Under the pieces are notes generated by a model. It was given only the letters and a program-made list of their open reading frames with translations, was not told the origin of the DNA and did not search any database. Of a stretch of 64,000 nucleotides of DNA, positions 51,187 to 64,000 are shown piece after piece (within the stretch, counting starts at the first letter, position 1; each line of letters starts with the position of its first letter). The translations under genes were made by a program, and so were the position numbers. This stretch comes from Cucumis sativus (taxonomy: Eukaryota; Streptophyta; Magnoliopsida; Cucurbitales; Cucurbitaceae): positions 26,291,498 to 26,355,497 of the forward strand of contig NC_026660.2 of the NCBI RefSeq assembly GCF_000004075.3. Direction: 5' to 3'.

Positions 51187-54100
51187 TTACTCAAAATATA
51201 TATATAAAAAAAAAGGTGAATTTAGTACATGAAAATTAAAATATTTTAGGGTATTGTATTCTTAGAAGGTGGAAATTGGAATCTTATCCTATCAAAATCA
51301 TTTCATATCACTTTGCTTCAATATACTCTTAACCAATAACCTCAACTTTAAAATAAGCAACCAATCAATAATCCTTTACTTTTCTTATTTCCTTTTTCTA
51401 AGTCTTCACGTTCCAATTCTATTCACTTTTTAATACAATTTAAACTCTATTGTTTCTGAGATCAAGTGAGACACACAGAAATATTATCAAGTATAATTCC
51501 TTACTGTTCACAGAAAGATTATAAACTATATATTTACTGTTATTGTGTTATCGTTCTATTAGAGTTGCCTCTAACACATAGTAATAATAGTAATAATAGT
51601 AAATTTGAAAAAGATCCATGATTCTATGTAATTGTATTGGAACTTAAATTGGCATTCACATCTGCTTAAAAGGAAATTAAGATAAGGAGTAGATTGAATT
51701 AGTAAATAAAGTGAGTTGACATCTATTTCTTTATCATGCGTGTTTGGGAGATTAACATGAAAAAAAAGGTACATATAGGAACTTAAAAACAACAAAACAC
51801 AAATATATATCAATCGGTTCACTGTTAATTCCTGCTTGTAAAAAACTTTAAAAAAAAAAGATATTTCACATTTAATTTCAATTTAGTTTATTATGGTTTA
51901 GGAAAATTAAATATATATTTTAGTTGAAAATAAAAAGCAAATAAAATATACTTTTTTAAAAGAACAAAAGTTGAAGTTTAACATTTGAGTGGATTACTTG
52001 AAATCAAAATAAATGCATTTTAGAATGTAATCAACTAATTTGACAAATTTTGATATATTTGCAAATTTTTTTAAATTGTGTTATATATTTAATTAATTTG
52101 AATTTAATTGTTAAATTTGCAACAATTCATTTTTCTTTTTCTTTTTCTAAAAAACAATAAAAAAAAGCAAATAAACAGGAAGCATACTCCAAAATCAAAA
52201 CTTAACCTTAAAAGAATAAAAATTAAAGGATGAATATGAAACACGTTAAAAGATTGTTTTTAAAATCGTCACAAAAGTTGGAATTTAAATTATGTTGTTT
52301 ATTTAAGAACAAAGGACATTTATAGGGTTTGAGTTCGTTTGAACTGATTTGAGAGGAAAAAAAATTTAAACTATTGTGAAAATTATTTAAAATACATTTG
52401 AAAGACTATTTTAAATAATTAACAAATTCTCTAATTTTTTCTAAAAGGATATATATTTTTTTAATTATAGAAAATGTATTTCAATAAATATTTTAGTTTA
52501 TTAAGTTAGATTTGAAAATGACTTATAAAATAATAATGATGATAAATTAAAAAAAGAAGAACACAATTAGACATAATAACTTTTAAGCTGACCTATGGAG
52601 TAATTTTGTTCAGAAATAAATAGATGGGCAGAATTTAAAGTAACAAAATAAAGAAAAGGAAATGACAAAAGGAGACAAAGAAAAAGTAAAAACAAAAAGA
52701 AAGAAAATATGGAAATAACGTAAGAGATAAAAGAGAGGGTAAAAACAAGAAACTTTCATTACTCAATAGTGATAGAATATATTTCCAACAAAAATAAACT
52801 AATCCAAAATTCTCACAAAACGCCTCAATTATTGTATTTATAGATAGACATTAGAAGTTATCTTGAATTCAATTTTCGTGTTCGTCTACTTTTTTCGAAC
52901 GATCAATAAAATATGGTAAAAATGACGTTTTTTCTTACAACAAAGAAGTTATAACTACATCCAATATACAAAATGGTTTCTTCCAAATCTCTCCTTCCTT
53001 TTTTTTTTTTTTATTCTCCTCCTTCTCACATATTCACTAAATGGAGGGATGAGGTTAAGAGAGTATCAAAAAAGAAAAATATAAAATAAGCAATTGAAAA
53101 GTGGAAAAATGTTAAGCCACAATTTGTATTTTGCGACAAATTATTTTGGTATTATGTGATTTAATTGAGTGGTACAAATATAGCTTTAGTTTATAATGCA
53201 TCTGAAAAATGGAAGAAAAAGACTTGACAAGACCCTTTTAGCAAAAACTTACTACAATTATTTAGTACCTTAATTCAATGATTTTGCCATATCTTACTAA
53301 AATACATGAATATGTAATAGAAACTTATTTGTTGCTTACAAAGACTCAAAGTCAAATTCTTTCCTTTATTGATGTTGTTAGCACTTCTCAAAGGCCCATT
53401 GGACTCAACAGCCTTAGCCTTTCACCCCAAGCCATCATCAAACTCAGGTTATAATAATTTGAAGTATATGGCTTTTTTTACAACATAAGTGCATCTTATA
53501 TACGTACGTATAGAGAAAAAAAAAAAAAATCAATTGTTCACAACTGTTTCACTACATTATCATGGAGCAACAATTTTAATTATATGGAACCATTATTATT
53601 AGTACATTGCTTTAATTTTACTTGCATTACATCTACATAAGAAAATGGAAAGTTGAAGTTGAATAAATGACAAAATAGTATACTATATAATAACTTCATA
53701 ATTGTATGTAAATAAATTATGAGAAAAATGTAAATCTTTTTTTTTTTTTTTTTTTGACGGAAGAGAAAACATGTTAAGTAAATTACGTTGTCCAGCTCAA
53801 CTCCCATACCCACAATGGGCTCCCTTTTCTTTTCCTATTGGGCTTTAGTTTTCTCAAGGTTCAAATCTCAACATCAGGTTGAATCAACGGCCCGTCAAAT
53901 TAAGCCCACTTCCAACAAGGAGACCAAAAGTATTCATCCTTCGATATAAATATACTAATAAATTGACCAATTTAATTATTAAAATATAAATATAAATTAA
54001 AAAACCATTAACACAAAAAAAAAAAAAGGTAAATTGAAATGATAGTGTTGACCAATTAATCTAGTTTTATTTAAAAGTAATTATTGCTTAGTATGAAATA

Positions 54101-54334
54101 AATGTTAGTCAAAGAAGTGATATAGTAGGTAGGCGAAGTAGCATGAGTTGTTCAACATTTTTCAAGACAACTATTTTTATTACAAGAGCTAAGAGTGTAG
54201 CTCGTTTAAATCATAATATTTAATTTTGCAACTTCAATGTTTTAATTTTTTACCCAATCAACTATGAAATAAAATTTTTATTTTACATTTTATAAAATTA
54301 TTAAATTCATTGCCATCATTCTATTTAACGTTTT

Positions 54335-54356
54335 TATATATATATATATATATATA
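54335..54356. repeat. (AT)n microsatellite
   Basis: About eleven AT units within AT-rich spacer DNA. Confidence 0.85.
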
Positions 54357-54719
54357 AAATGGAAGTTGTTACATTTTGCAAGACAATTAAATAAGATAGA
54401 GAATATGAATTTATGAGCAATACTTTAAATGAACTATATTGTGTCAGTTGACTTAGTATTAAATGCAAAGCGCATAACGTGCTAAGAAAGGAGATATAGA
54501 ATAGACATTTTTAATTGTAGCAAGATAAGAAAAACAAATGAATTAAAAGAAAGGGAAAACAAAAAAAATAAAAGTCCGAAGAGAAATGATGAACATAATT
54601 AAAGGAAAATAGTTGCCATTTGTTAATGTTTCCAATCATGTCTTAAGCTCCCCTTTCATCCATCAAATTCAATCATGCTGCTGCTGCATACACACATGCA
54701 TGTATTATAAATCATTCCT

Positions 54720-54745
54720 CTCTTTTCTTTTCTTTTCTTTTCTTT
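54720..54745. repeat. (TTTTC)n microsatellite
   Basis: About five pentanucleotide TTTTC units in tandem. Confidence 0.8.
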
Positions 54746-57700
54746 GAGGGATTTAATTATTTGATTTATATTTCTCCTTATGATTTAGACCAGTGGGCCC
54801 CATTTGTTACAATCTCCATGATATCTGCTCTCATTATATACTTTATACATTATGGTATTTAATTCATCTAAAACTTTATATATGCTTTATTTTATTTTAA
54901 TTGCTATGTCAATGTGTATTGATGCTGTTAAGTCAAATTTAGAGGGAAAAGGAAAAGGTTATTTCAAGGTTCAATAATTATCCTTTCTTCTTTTTTCAAA
55001 AGGGACAGCATATAATGAAGACCCATTTCTCTCTTCCATTTGCCTTTTCATCCCTTTCTTCATAACTTTTATTCTTCTTCTTTTTCTCCTTTTAATTACT
55101 TGTTAATGAAAGATAGGACTCTATCATTTAACTGAAAAAAAAAAACCTAAACTATAAGTTTGTAGATAAAACCGTATTAAACTCAAAGTCCATTAGTATT
55201 TAAGAGGAATTATTATGGATAAATTTATAAATTTTAGATAATCTTTATTTTCTAAAATACATTTTTAGTTTCTAATAGGATACCAAATTTTACTATTTTA
55301 GATTTAATAGTTCGATAAGCGGACTTTTGGAATCTTAAATCAAACTTCACGAGGGAAACAAAAGGCAACACATTTTTTGTTCACAAACCATTTTAAAAAG
55401 TGAATTTCGCCATATGAGAAAATTATAGGAAAAAGAAACATTATATTAAAAAAAAAAGATGAAAAAAAAAAGGGGATAAGATCAACATCAATCAATATTA
55501 AATAGTGTACGTAAATCAAATAATTAATATGATAAGTGTTTAATAGAGAATATTGTTAGCTAAATTAAATGAATTTAGTCCTTTTTTGTTGTTGTTGTTG
55601 GAAATAAAAATGTGAGTTGATCTGTGTCTTTCACTTTCATGTTTTGATTGCCCATTCTGATTTGATAATAGTATGAAACCAACAAATATTTCATTTTCAA
55701 GAAAATATATATATTCCTATCCATGTTTTTTTACTTTTGACTGAAAGAGCAAAAAAAAAAAGGAAAAAATATTGTATTATAAACCATATAATATGGAATG
55801 AATTGATAAGCTTGAATGAATAACATAGTTGAAAGAGCATCCTATGACAAATTAAATATTCCATATCCATTCTTTTCAGCAGATTAACCCAATTAGCTTA
55901 ACCTTACCCTATACAAATATACTATTTATTTATTTTTATTACTTTTTAAAAATATTTTTCAAATACTATGAAAATCTCAAAAGGAAAAAAAAAAAGCATT
56001 TCAAATTCTATGTAGTACTTCTCAAAATCTCCATAACATGTAAGGAATTTCAATAATATATGTTGAGATCATGCCATTATTTTGTGAATCTTAAAAAAGA
56101 AAAACTAAGATCTCCAAATGAGCAAGTGACATGCAAAGATTTGATCAAAACAAACATAGGATACTTTTTTTTTTATCAATAATATATGTTTAATTAGTCA
56201 AGTATTTATATTATAATTAATTACTTCTTCCTCTCTAATGATTGGATAACAATCAATATCTTGTTCTGATGTTTTGTTTAGGATAAGCTAGTGTTAATAA
56301 TGTTTTTTATAGTTACCAAAATAAAGGTAATTTAATTGTTATAGGTTTATGTTAGTAAGTAAGTATGTGAGGCAGGCAGTTGAAATCACTTGTAACTCTA
56401 TTGTAAGGTAATATTATATAAAGTTGGAGTCCAAGAATTGATATCCATTTTAGGGGTTTGGGCATTAAATGTTAGGGCATTGAAATAATGAGATGGCAAC
56501 GTGACACCTCGCACCCATGTGAGTTTTGCTTCGTATTCAACAATCACTTCAATTATTCTAAAAACAAAACCAAAATTTTCCCTTTTAATTTTTTTTATTG
56601 CTATTTTCGAGGCCATCAAAACCAAATCAAAGCAAAACAATCAATTTTTAAAAATGCATAAAACTTTGTTTCTCTTTCCCAAAATAAATAATAATAAATT
56701 TGCTTTATGCCATTTCTGGAAAAATAACAAATAAATGAGGATAACAATAGTAAGTACTCTGTGAACTCAACTTAGAGATTAAAGGAAGAAAAAAACTTTT
56801 AAATCTTATTTTAATTCATAAATATTTTATTTTACTTTAATTTCTAAATCTTAAAAAACGTTCATTAGTCGATAAACTTTCAAATTTTAATTTTAAATTA
56901 GTTGTTAAATAATCACTTTGCTTTCAATATTTTGACCGAATACAATTTTATTTGTATACAAATTTTTTATGCCTTTAGTTCAGGATATTTAGTGATTCTT
57001 TAAGTTTTTTTCTCTTTCCTCTCATTTTTGTTAGAGGATCGTTGGGAATTATTGTGAAAATATTTATCAATTTATTTTGTATATATTTGTGCTTATATTT
57101 ATTTTACTTTATCATGGATTTTAACAACGACTTCTATTCTAATTTATTTATTTTATTTTATTTAATCTTCTTCCAATAAATTTGCTTCAAAAATCCAATT
57201 TGAAAAAAGAAAATAGTAAAGAGATGTGAGAGATTTGAATTTTGGGAAAAACAAATTTAGTTTTTAGGTTTATTTGATAAACGTGTTTTTATGTTTTTAT
57301 GTTGACATAAATAATAAATTAACAAACTTTATTGGTTATTTATCCATATAAATAATATAATAAATTTAAACCATAATAATTAGAATATAAAAAATCACAT
57401 TATGATTGTCCTGAAAAGTAAATATTTAAGTTTTTGGAGAGTAAAACATACATTTTTTAAAAATTAAAAATCACTATATAACAAGATACAAAATGTACCA
57501 AAATAGAATAAAAAAAAAGATTGTTTGAAGAAATGATATTATAAAAGAGAGAAGATTTTGTTGGGTATTGGGCATATGATAACAATAATGGCAGGATTTT
57601 GAACCATATTGATGGGTGTTTTTGTTTGAATTGTGTCCAAAAGTTGTTTGTCATTTTAAGGTCATTTTCTTTCTTAATAATCTCATATATCTTTTCCCTA

Positions 57701-58415
57701 ACTTCATTCAAAACTTGCTTTTGGAGATTCTTATTTCCTTATTTTCTTAATCAAGTGGGGGACTCCAAATTTCAAAAACCAACCCAATTTGAATTTAATA
57801 CGATTTTTCTTTTTTTTTTTTACTTATTTACTACTTTTGGGTACAATCCCTCAATTTTCTAAGTTTGGTTTTGATTGATTGTGGTTTGTAGCTACCAATT
57901 TTAAACGCATATATCTCCTTGTGTAACAAAATGAGCCTACATTTTGATCTCTTTTGAAATTGAGTGTTATGTTTTTGTATATTACTGTGTTTGAATGACA
58001 CCCCTAAACCCTAGTAGATGACTGCTTTTAGTTAAAATTACATTTCTTCAACTTTTGAATGCTCCTAAGTTTAATTATCATATAACTTTTGTGTAAATTA
58101 CTTTTGCCTTTTCTTCAATTACTCTTTGTCTTCAAGTCCGTATTTCTTTTACTTAGGGTGAATTATGGAAAGAGCCGTGGAAGATTCAATCAACATTTAT
58201 TTCTCACCCACGAAAACTCCCATTAATTTACCTTCATTATGACATTAAAATTATTGTCTTCAAATATAACAAAATGAACCAAAATTAGACGGACATTGTT
58301 TGTGTAGTTTTATTATTAATCCAACTTTAAAATGTATATTTTTAAATTAATCAAACTATGCTTTCATAACAATAGTGAGGTAATGACATCCAGAAATATA
58401 ACTTTAAGAAAAACG

Positions 58416-58439
58416 TTTTTTTTTTTTTTTAAAAAAAAA
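58416..58439. repeat. Oligo(T)-oligo(A) inverted repeat
   Basis: A T run of about 15 is followed directly by an A run of about 9. It can form a hairpin or a rigid bent segment. Similar shorter copies occur elsewhere in the spacers. Confidence 0.6.
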
Positions 58440-58755
58440 GAAGAATACATTTTTGTGTTTCCACTTAATTTCTTGTTTGTTTTTCGATTTATTTTAGTTG
58501 GTGGGAATTAGAGAGAGAATGGTAACTTTTTTGCGTAAACCAAAGTTTTTGAATATGGCAGACAAGATTCCTTTGTTCCTTTTAATAAACCAAAGTTTTT
58601 GAGTTGCTAACATTTACATATCTTTATACGAATTAGAATTTATTTAAATGTTTTTCTTATAAATTATATACTTTTAGAATTAAATATGAGAATGCATAGT
58701 ATTAAATAAGAAGAGAAAAAGAGTTAGTAATTAAGTAGCAAAAGAATGATTTGAA

Positions 58756-58777
58756 AGGGAAGGGAAGGGAAGGGAAG
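58756..58777. repeat. (GGGAA)n microsatellite
   Basis: About four GGGAA units in tandem inside an otherwise AT-rich spacer. Confidence 0.8.
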
Positions 58778-59793
58778 GAGTGGGTGTTTTTGTCATTTTG
58801 TGTTTTAAATTTTCTTTGTTTAAAGAATTTTTGGTTGTACTTTAGATTTGGTAAATTTGCCCCCACAGAGTTACCAAATTTCAATTGGTATCCCCACACC
58901 GCCACTTTCTCTCCTCTTCTCTCACACCCTTTCTTCAATTAACCTTTAATTCCCTCATCTCAATTATTACATCTTTAATGACAATTACCCAACCTCTAAT
59001 CTAAATCCCAAACACAATCACATTAACTCAATCCTATCTCTATATCTTTTACCAACATTGCCATCATTTCTATTATGTTATAGGAACCAAATTGGAACTT
59101 ATTTTATTATTTGAGGTGATGAGTTATTTGATTGGGACGAAACAACTAATAGAACTTACTTTGATTTGAAATGGTTGTGAATTATGTGCAAAATCCTTGT
59201 TTTGTTTATGAGAGATGGAGTGTAAGAAAAGGAACATGAAAGAGCAACAACTAAAACAAGACACCATTCAATTAAATAAATACTGAAAAGACAGTCACAA
59301 TATCTTGGTCATTTGGCATTATTTACAATACAATGGCATGTGTGGCAATCCTTAAATGTAGGGTCCAAATCCAGCTCAAACACACTCCTTTTTTCTTTCT
59401 TTCTTCCCTTCATTTTCAAATTTCCTGAACCAAAAGCAAACAAAAAATACTGCCTTTTGCTTTTTAATTTACTGTCCAATAGATTCAAAAGTGGTTCAGT
59501 CAGTCAGAAAAAGAAGAAGATGGTGGAAATGCTTCAACATTAAAAAAGAACAATCCCATACGAAAATACCCTCCCCCAATAAACCCAACTGGTCAACTGT
59601 ACATGAAAGAAAATAAAATTAAAAAAAAGAAAAAGGAACTTTTGAACATTAGTACCATAACATTAAAAAAAGCCAAACCTAATCCCCCCAAAAGAAAAAT
59701 AAACGACATCGCAGGTACAAGAGCCAAAGCTTTAATTGTTTGGACCTTACGAAAGACAGTAGATAGAGACACTACCAACCCCAACTAAGTTGT

Positions 59794-62700
59794 TCAAATG
59801 CTAAGAAGATCTGGTGGCGGTTGCTGTTGCTGATGTTCTTTTTTGTTCTTGGTTCCTGTTGTTGGAAGGTCTAAATCTGCAGCTGTTGGTGGTGGGGGTG
59901 GTGACGAGTTGGGGAGTGTTGAATCTCCTCCTTGTTTTGAACTTGGTGGCTGTGGAATCTCCGATAGGATTTGGATCACTTCCCTCATTGTTGGGCGCTC
60001 CACTGCCTGTTCCTCCACACATAGCATTGCAACGTAGAAGACGTGCATCACTTCGTGGAGTGGCACGGAGGAGAGCCTTGGGTCAAGGATTTTCACTACC
60101 TCTTCCTTGTTTGAGTCTGTCATTTTTCTAACCCATTGAACTATGTCGACACCATCCCCAAATTCTCCAACGGGTTTTCTACCACTGACAAGTTCCAACA
60201 GGACAACTCCAAAGCTATATACGTCACTCTTCTCATCAACTTTTAGTGTGTAGGCGTATTCTGAAAGAAATAAGCATAATCTCAAGAATCAGAATCATGG
60301 AATTTTAGCTTCTAGAAAATCAACAATTTTCACACCATTGATCATCCAACTTTGGACTTGAAGTGGGAAGCAATTCATAATAGATTAAACATTGAAGAGA
60401 ACTTTGTCAATTAGAAGTAGGATGCAGTCAAAAACACTATGATTCGTAAATGTACTTGCAAAGCTGAAAACCACTAATGTTCTCACAACATGGCACAAAA
60501 CTAAGCAATATTCTTCACAAACTCTAGATCATACATACGAGTCAAAGAAGAATAAAGCTAAAACACATCAAAACAAGAGTTAAGATTCAAAATTTAAGTC
60601 TTTGGAAGAAAAATTCAAGGTTGGAATCATATACCTGGGGCAATATATCCATAAGAACCAGCAATGGCAGACATGCACTCAGAAGTGCCAGAATCCTGTA
60701 AGAACTTGGCGAGGCCAAAATCCGCAACATGAGCTTCAAAATTAGTGTCAAGAAGTATGTTGTTTGATTTAACATCTCGGTGAACAATGAGTGGCGAACA
60801 ATCATGGTGGAGATAGCAAAGGCCTTTAGCAGCTTCAATAGCAATCTTATACCTTGTATCCCACTGAAGGTGACCTCCTTTTTTGCCATGAAGAACTTCC
60901 CCTAAGCTCCCATTAGGCATAAACTCATAAATCAAAAGATTAGTTTCATGGTTTGAACAGAACCCCAATAGTCTTACAATATGTCGATGTCGAATTCTCC
61001 CAAGAGTTTGTATCTCAGCATTGAATCCATGATCATGGGACGATCCCCGGCTCATCGCCGGCAGCCTTTTGACGGCGACCTGGTCACCACTTGACATGGC
61101 CCCTTTATAGACAATTCCAGCCCCACCCTTTCCAATAATATTATCTTCTTTCAAGCAATCAAGAACATCATCAACTGTGAAATCTAAGCGTTGGAAGGAT
61201 GTTAATTTCCAAGCCCGAGACTCACTGGCTCTCTTCAAAGATCGAGCTTTGATGATGGCAGCAACTGCAAATGCAATGGAGCAAAGAAGCAGACCAATTA
61301 CAAGGAGGAGCTTGAGGGAAGCAGAGAGAGGGCCCTTCACATGTTGTTGGTAATTACTATTGGCAACCCCATCTTTGCATGGTCCCAAATATGGGCCGCA
61401 GAGATCAGGATTTCCGAGAAACGATGTGTAATTGAAGTAACTGAATTGCCCAGTTCCCGGAACTAAACCGGAGAGGTTGTTGTATGAGAAATCCACGGAG
61501 GTTAAACTCTGCATGCTGGCTATGGTAGCAGGGATTCCACCGACTAAATGGTTTTTTGAGAGATTCAAGTAATTCAATATCCTCATACTGGTAATCTCGT
61601 TTGGAATTTCTCCTGAGAGCTGGTTTCGGCTGAGATCGACGAAGGTTAGAAGCTTGCATTGGCTAATCTCCGGCGCGATTGGACCCGATAGCATGTTGCT
61701 GCTGAAATCTATCTTCGAAAGTTGCTGTAACCGCCCGATTTCAGGTGGGATTTGACCGGAAAACTTGTTTCCGTCGAGGAGTAATTTCTGGACGCCGGAG
61801 AAGTTGCCAATTGTTGGCGGAATCGACCCAGTGAGTCGGTTGTTGGAAAGACTAATCTGGCCGAGATTCAATGAGATTGAATCGGTTATTGGGAACTCGC
61901 CGGAGAGGAAATTATCTTGTAACTCCACCTGAGAAAGCTTGGGAAGACTTAGAAGCCCCTTTGGAATGGATCCATTGAGAAAATTTTCTCCCATACGAAT
62001 ACGATTAAGGGAAACGCATTTGCCTAGCGACTCTGGGATTGGACCAAACAAGAAATTGCTCAATGCGATCAGAATTTGAAGCCGATTACCAAAACACATA
62101 TCGGGAGGAAGAGTTCCAGTCAGCTTATTGGAAGAAAGGTCCAATATCTGAAGCATTCCGTTCTTCCCCAAGTTCTGTGGAATGGCTTCCGTGAAATTAT
62201 TCTCCCATAACTGCAACACCTCCAGCTTCGGCAAGTCGCCAATAAAGGAAGGAATCGCCCCATGTAACTTGTTTCTAAACAGATTCAACAGCGTCAAGTT
62301 CTTCAACTGGGCGAACGAGACGGGAATCTCACCCACAAGCATATTGTTCGACAAATCCAACGATTTCAAACTGTTCAACTGTCCAATCTCCGGTGTCAAT
62401 GGCCCAGATAGAGCATTAACTTGTAGAAACAAAGTATCGAGATTCTGCAGCTTTCCAAGCTCCGGAGGAATCCGGCCAGACAGTCCACAGTTCGCAGCGT
62501 CCAACCGTACCAACTGTGACAAATTCCCAATCTCAGCTGGAAGACCGCCGTCGTAAGCGTTGAAGTAGCCAATGTAAAGCTCACGAAGGTTCGTAAGGTT
62601 TCCGAGCTCCGGAGGTATCGAACCGCTAAGCTCGTTACCCGAAACCGCCAAGTACTCCAAAGACTGCATCCGACCCACTTCCGGCGGGATCCGTCCGGCA

Positions 62701-63227
62701 AAGAAATTTCCTCCCAAATGCAAATGACGGAGGCCCGACATTTGAGTGACCACAATGGGGAAATCTCCAGTCATATTGTTGTTATACAAATCAAGAACGT
62801 GAAGATTCTGCAGCTGCGAAAACCGTGAAGGGAAGGACCCATCGAAAACATTATTAGACAAGTTAAGGAGGCGAAGTGAAGAGATTGAAGAAAGCTCCGG
62901 CGGGATGGGACCAGAAAACTCATTGGCAGCGAGAGAAAGATTAGTGAGAAATCTTAAAAAAGCAACATCAGGGGAGAGAGAACCAGAAAGACCGAGAGCA
63001 GTGAGATCTAGGGCAGTGACATGGCGACGAAGATCGCAAGTGACCCCAAACCAAGTACAATGACTGGTAGAAGCGTTCCAGGAAGCAAGTGAGGATTTGG
63101 GGTCGCCGGTAATGGAGGTTTTGAGGGAGAGAAGAGCTCGGTACTCAGAAACACGAGCAGAAAGAGAATGATGAATGTGGAGTTGGAGGTGAAGAAGACA
63201 AAGGAGAAGAAGAAGAAGAAGACGCAT
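59794..63227 (-). CDS. BAM1: BAM1-like LRR receptor kinase (CLAVATA1 class)
   Basis: Two exons (63227-60635, 60260-59794) join in frame to 1019 aa; Arabidopsis BAM1 is about 1003 aa. A hydrophobic signal peptide (about 1-23) is followed by LRRNT with HCTWFGVTC, about 21 LRRs, a closing Cys pair (LCGPYLGPC) and a membrane span ([20 protein letters not shown]). The Ser/Thr kinase is complete: GKGGAG loop, Lys720, Glu738, HRD Asp818, DFG Asp836, and a full activation segment to APE. The tail is Pro-rich and ends [11 protein letters not shown] receptors sit in the plasma membrane and bind CLE peptides to control meristem size, anther layers and vascular tissue. The RD-type catalytic loop suggests activation-loop phosphorylation. 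The intron position inside the activation segment is identical in the neighbouring paralogue. Confidence 0.96.
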
Positions 63228-63460
63228 TTTGTTAGGGGGTTTGTTTGATGGAATGAGAAATGAGGGATTATTAGGTTGGGATGTTCTTCAATGGCTGAAA
63301 TCTGCAAATTTGCAGAGTTAGTTTGAAATGAGGAGAAGAAGAGGAAGAAGAAGCGAGAGGTGAGTGAGAAGAACAAGTGGGTTTGGGGGGACCTCGATAA
63401 AGTGAATCATGTCGCACATTTTACATTTCATTTTTCTTTTCAAAAATTTAAAGTTCTTCA

Positions 63461-63467
63461 CTTTATA
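63461..63467 (-). promoter_or_regulatory. TATA box of the BAM1-like gene
   Basis: TATAAAG on the minus strand lies about 235 bp before the start codon, giving a leader of about 200 nt rich in pyrimidines on the transcript strand. Confidence 0.4.
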
Positions 63468-63479
63468 CAATTCAATAAT

Positions 63480-64000
63480 ATAAACTTCATATCTTAATGT
63501 GTGTGTCTATATGTATATATATATATTAATCTGTTAGTAGCTCCATGGTCTAGAGAAAGCCATTAAATACCATTTGTTAAAAATTATATGTTATTTTATT
63601 GAATATGATTATATGTTATTTGATCGAATATGATAGGTCTGAATATTAGGATATGCCTACTCACTCACATTCTTATAATAATCATAATAATAATAACAAT
63701 TCAACACCAAATTCTAATTTCTTTTTATTTAAACTCTCATACATTTTCGAAAGTAAATTAGTGTAAAATTTTTCAATTCCTATTGCATTTCATTTGAGTC
63801 AAAAGGGAAAAATAATTAGGGAAGGCTACAAACATTAGGTATGTTTTCTTTTAACTTAAATTAAACCTTTTAATGTTTAATTCCACAATTAATGTTACTG
63901 TTTTTACTGTTTATATTAGGGTTAGACGTAGAGAGAAAAAAGTTGCTTAACTTTTGCAATAATTGGTGTATTTGCATTACATATTTTCCCATCTCATTCT
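63480..64000. other. Upstream flank of the BAM1-like gene
   Basis: AT-rich DNA with a short AT run near 63515-63525 and an AAT-rich patch near 63676-63699. No gene or partial exon is visible before the window ends. Confidence 0.6.

Larger units (their letters stand above)
51200..59780. other. 8.6-kb AT-rich spacer between the two receptor genes
   Basis: No gene, RNA or bounded mobile element could be recognised. It contains microsatellites (near 54335, 54720 and 58756), many homopolymer A/T tracts and an oligo(T)-oligo(A) inverted repeat at about 58416-58439. Open frames are low-complexity. Confidence 0.6.

Noticed and set aside
51200-59780. Hidden mobile element in the long spacer
   Set aside because: No transposase or polymerase-like frame, terminal repeat or target duplication could be seen by eye. 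A repeat-library search would be needed to detect short non-coding elements.

Overview
The window is nuclear DNA of a dicot plant. Genes have GT-AG introns, the spacers are AT-rich, and TATA boxes and microsatellites are common. The products are plant-specific: a class II HD-Zip factor, an EPFL peptide, a PTS2-type glyoxysomal malate dehydrogenase and CLAVATA1/BAM-class receptor kinases. The reconstructed malate dehydrogenase is 356 aa and, from memory, nearly identical to the watermelon glyoxysomal enzyme. A cucurbit (Cucumis or a relative) is therefore the best guess. That is inference, not a database result.

Layout. 1-3.6 kb: AT-rich spacer. 4.3-5.3 kb (+): HAT22-like HD-Zip II repressor, three exons. 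5.3-12.3 kb: spacer. 12.6-13.2 kb (+): EPFL2-like secreted peptide with a 26-nt micro-exon. 13.3-19.6 kb: no secure gene, only weak minus-strand exon-like signals. 20.0-21.4 kb (-): intronless mitochondrial cysteine desulfurase NFS1. 22.2-25.6 kb (+): membrane-anchored acidic protein with 22 tandem 14-residue repeats and a 5' UTR intron. 28.3-29.4 kb (-): intronless KNR4/SMI1-like protein. 30.7-32.8 kb (-): five-exon coiled-coil protein of unknown function with an apparent 44-nt intron. 35.0-37.5 kb (-): four-exon alpha-tubulin. About 41.1-41.5 kb (-): a possible two-exon microprotein. 43.9-46.6 kb (+): nine-exon glyoxysomal malate dehydrogenase. 47.9-51.0 kb (-) and 59.8-63.2 kb (-): two related LRR receptor kinases, separated by about 8.8 kb of AT-rich DNA with no gene.

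The genes are unrelated housekeeping and developmental loci with their own promoters, not a pathway cluster. The only family pair is the two BAM-type receptors. The right-hand copy is a canonical active kinase (BAM1-like). The left-hand copy keeps a full LRR ectodomain and the same intron position. Its catalytic HRD and DFG motifs read HRN and NSG, and its activation segment is 8 residues shorter, so it looks like an expressed-type pseudokinase receptor. This is the most interesting locus here. The minisatellite-built acidic protein, the EPFL2 micro-exon, the 44-nt intron and the exon that isolates the peroxisomal signal of malate dehydrogenase also deserve a look. I saw no virus-like element, LTR retrotransposon, CRISPR array or tRNA/rRNA gene that I could support.
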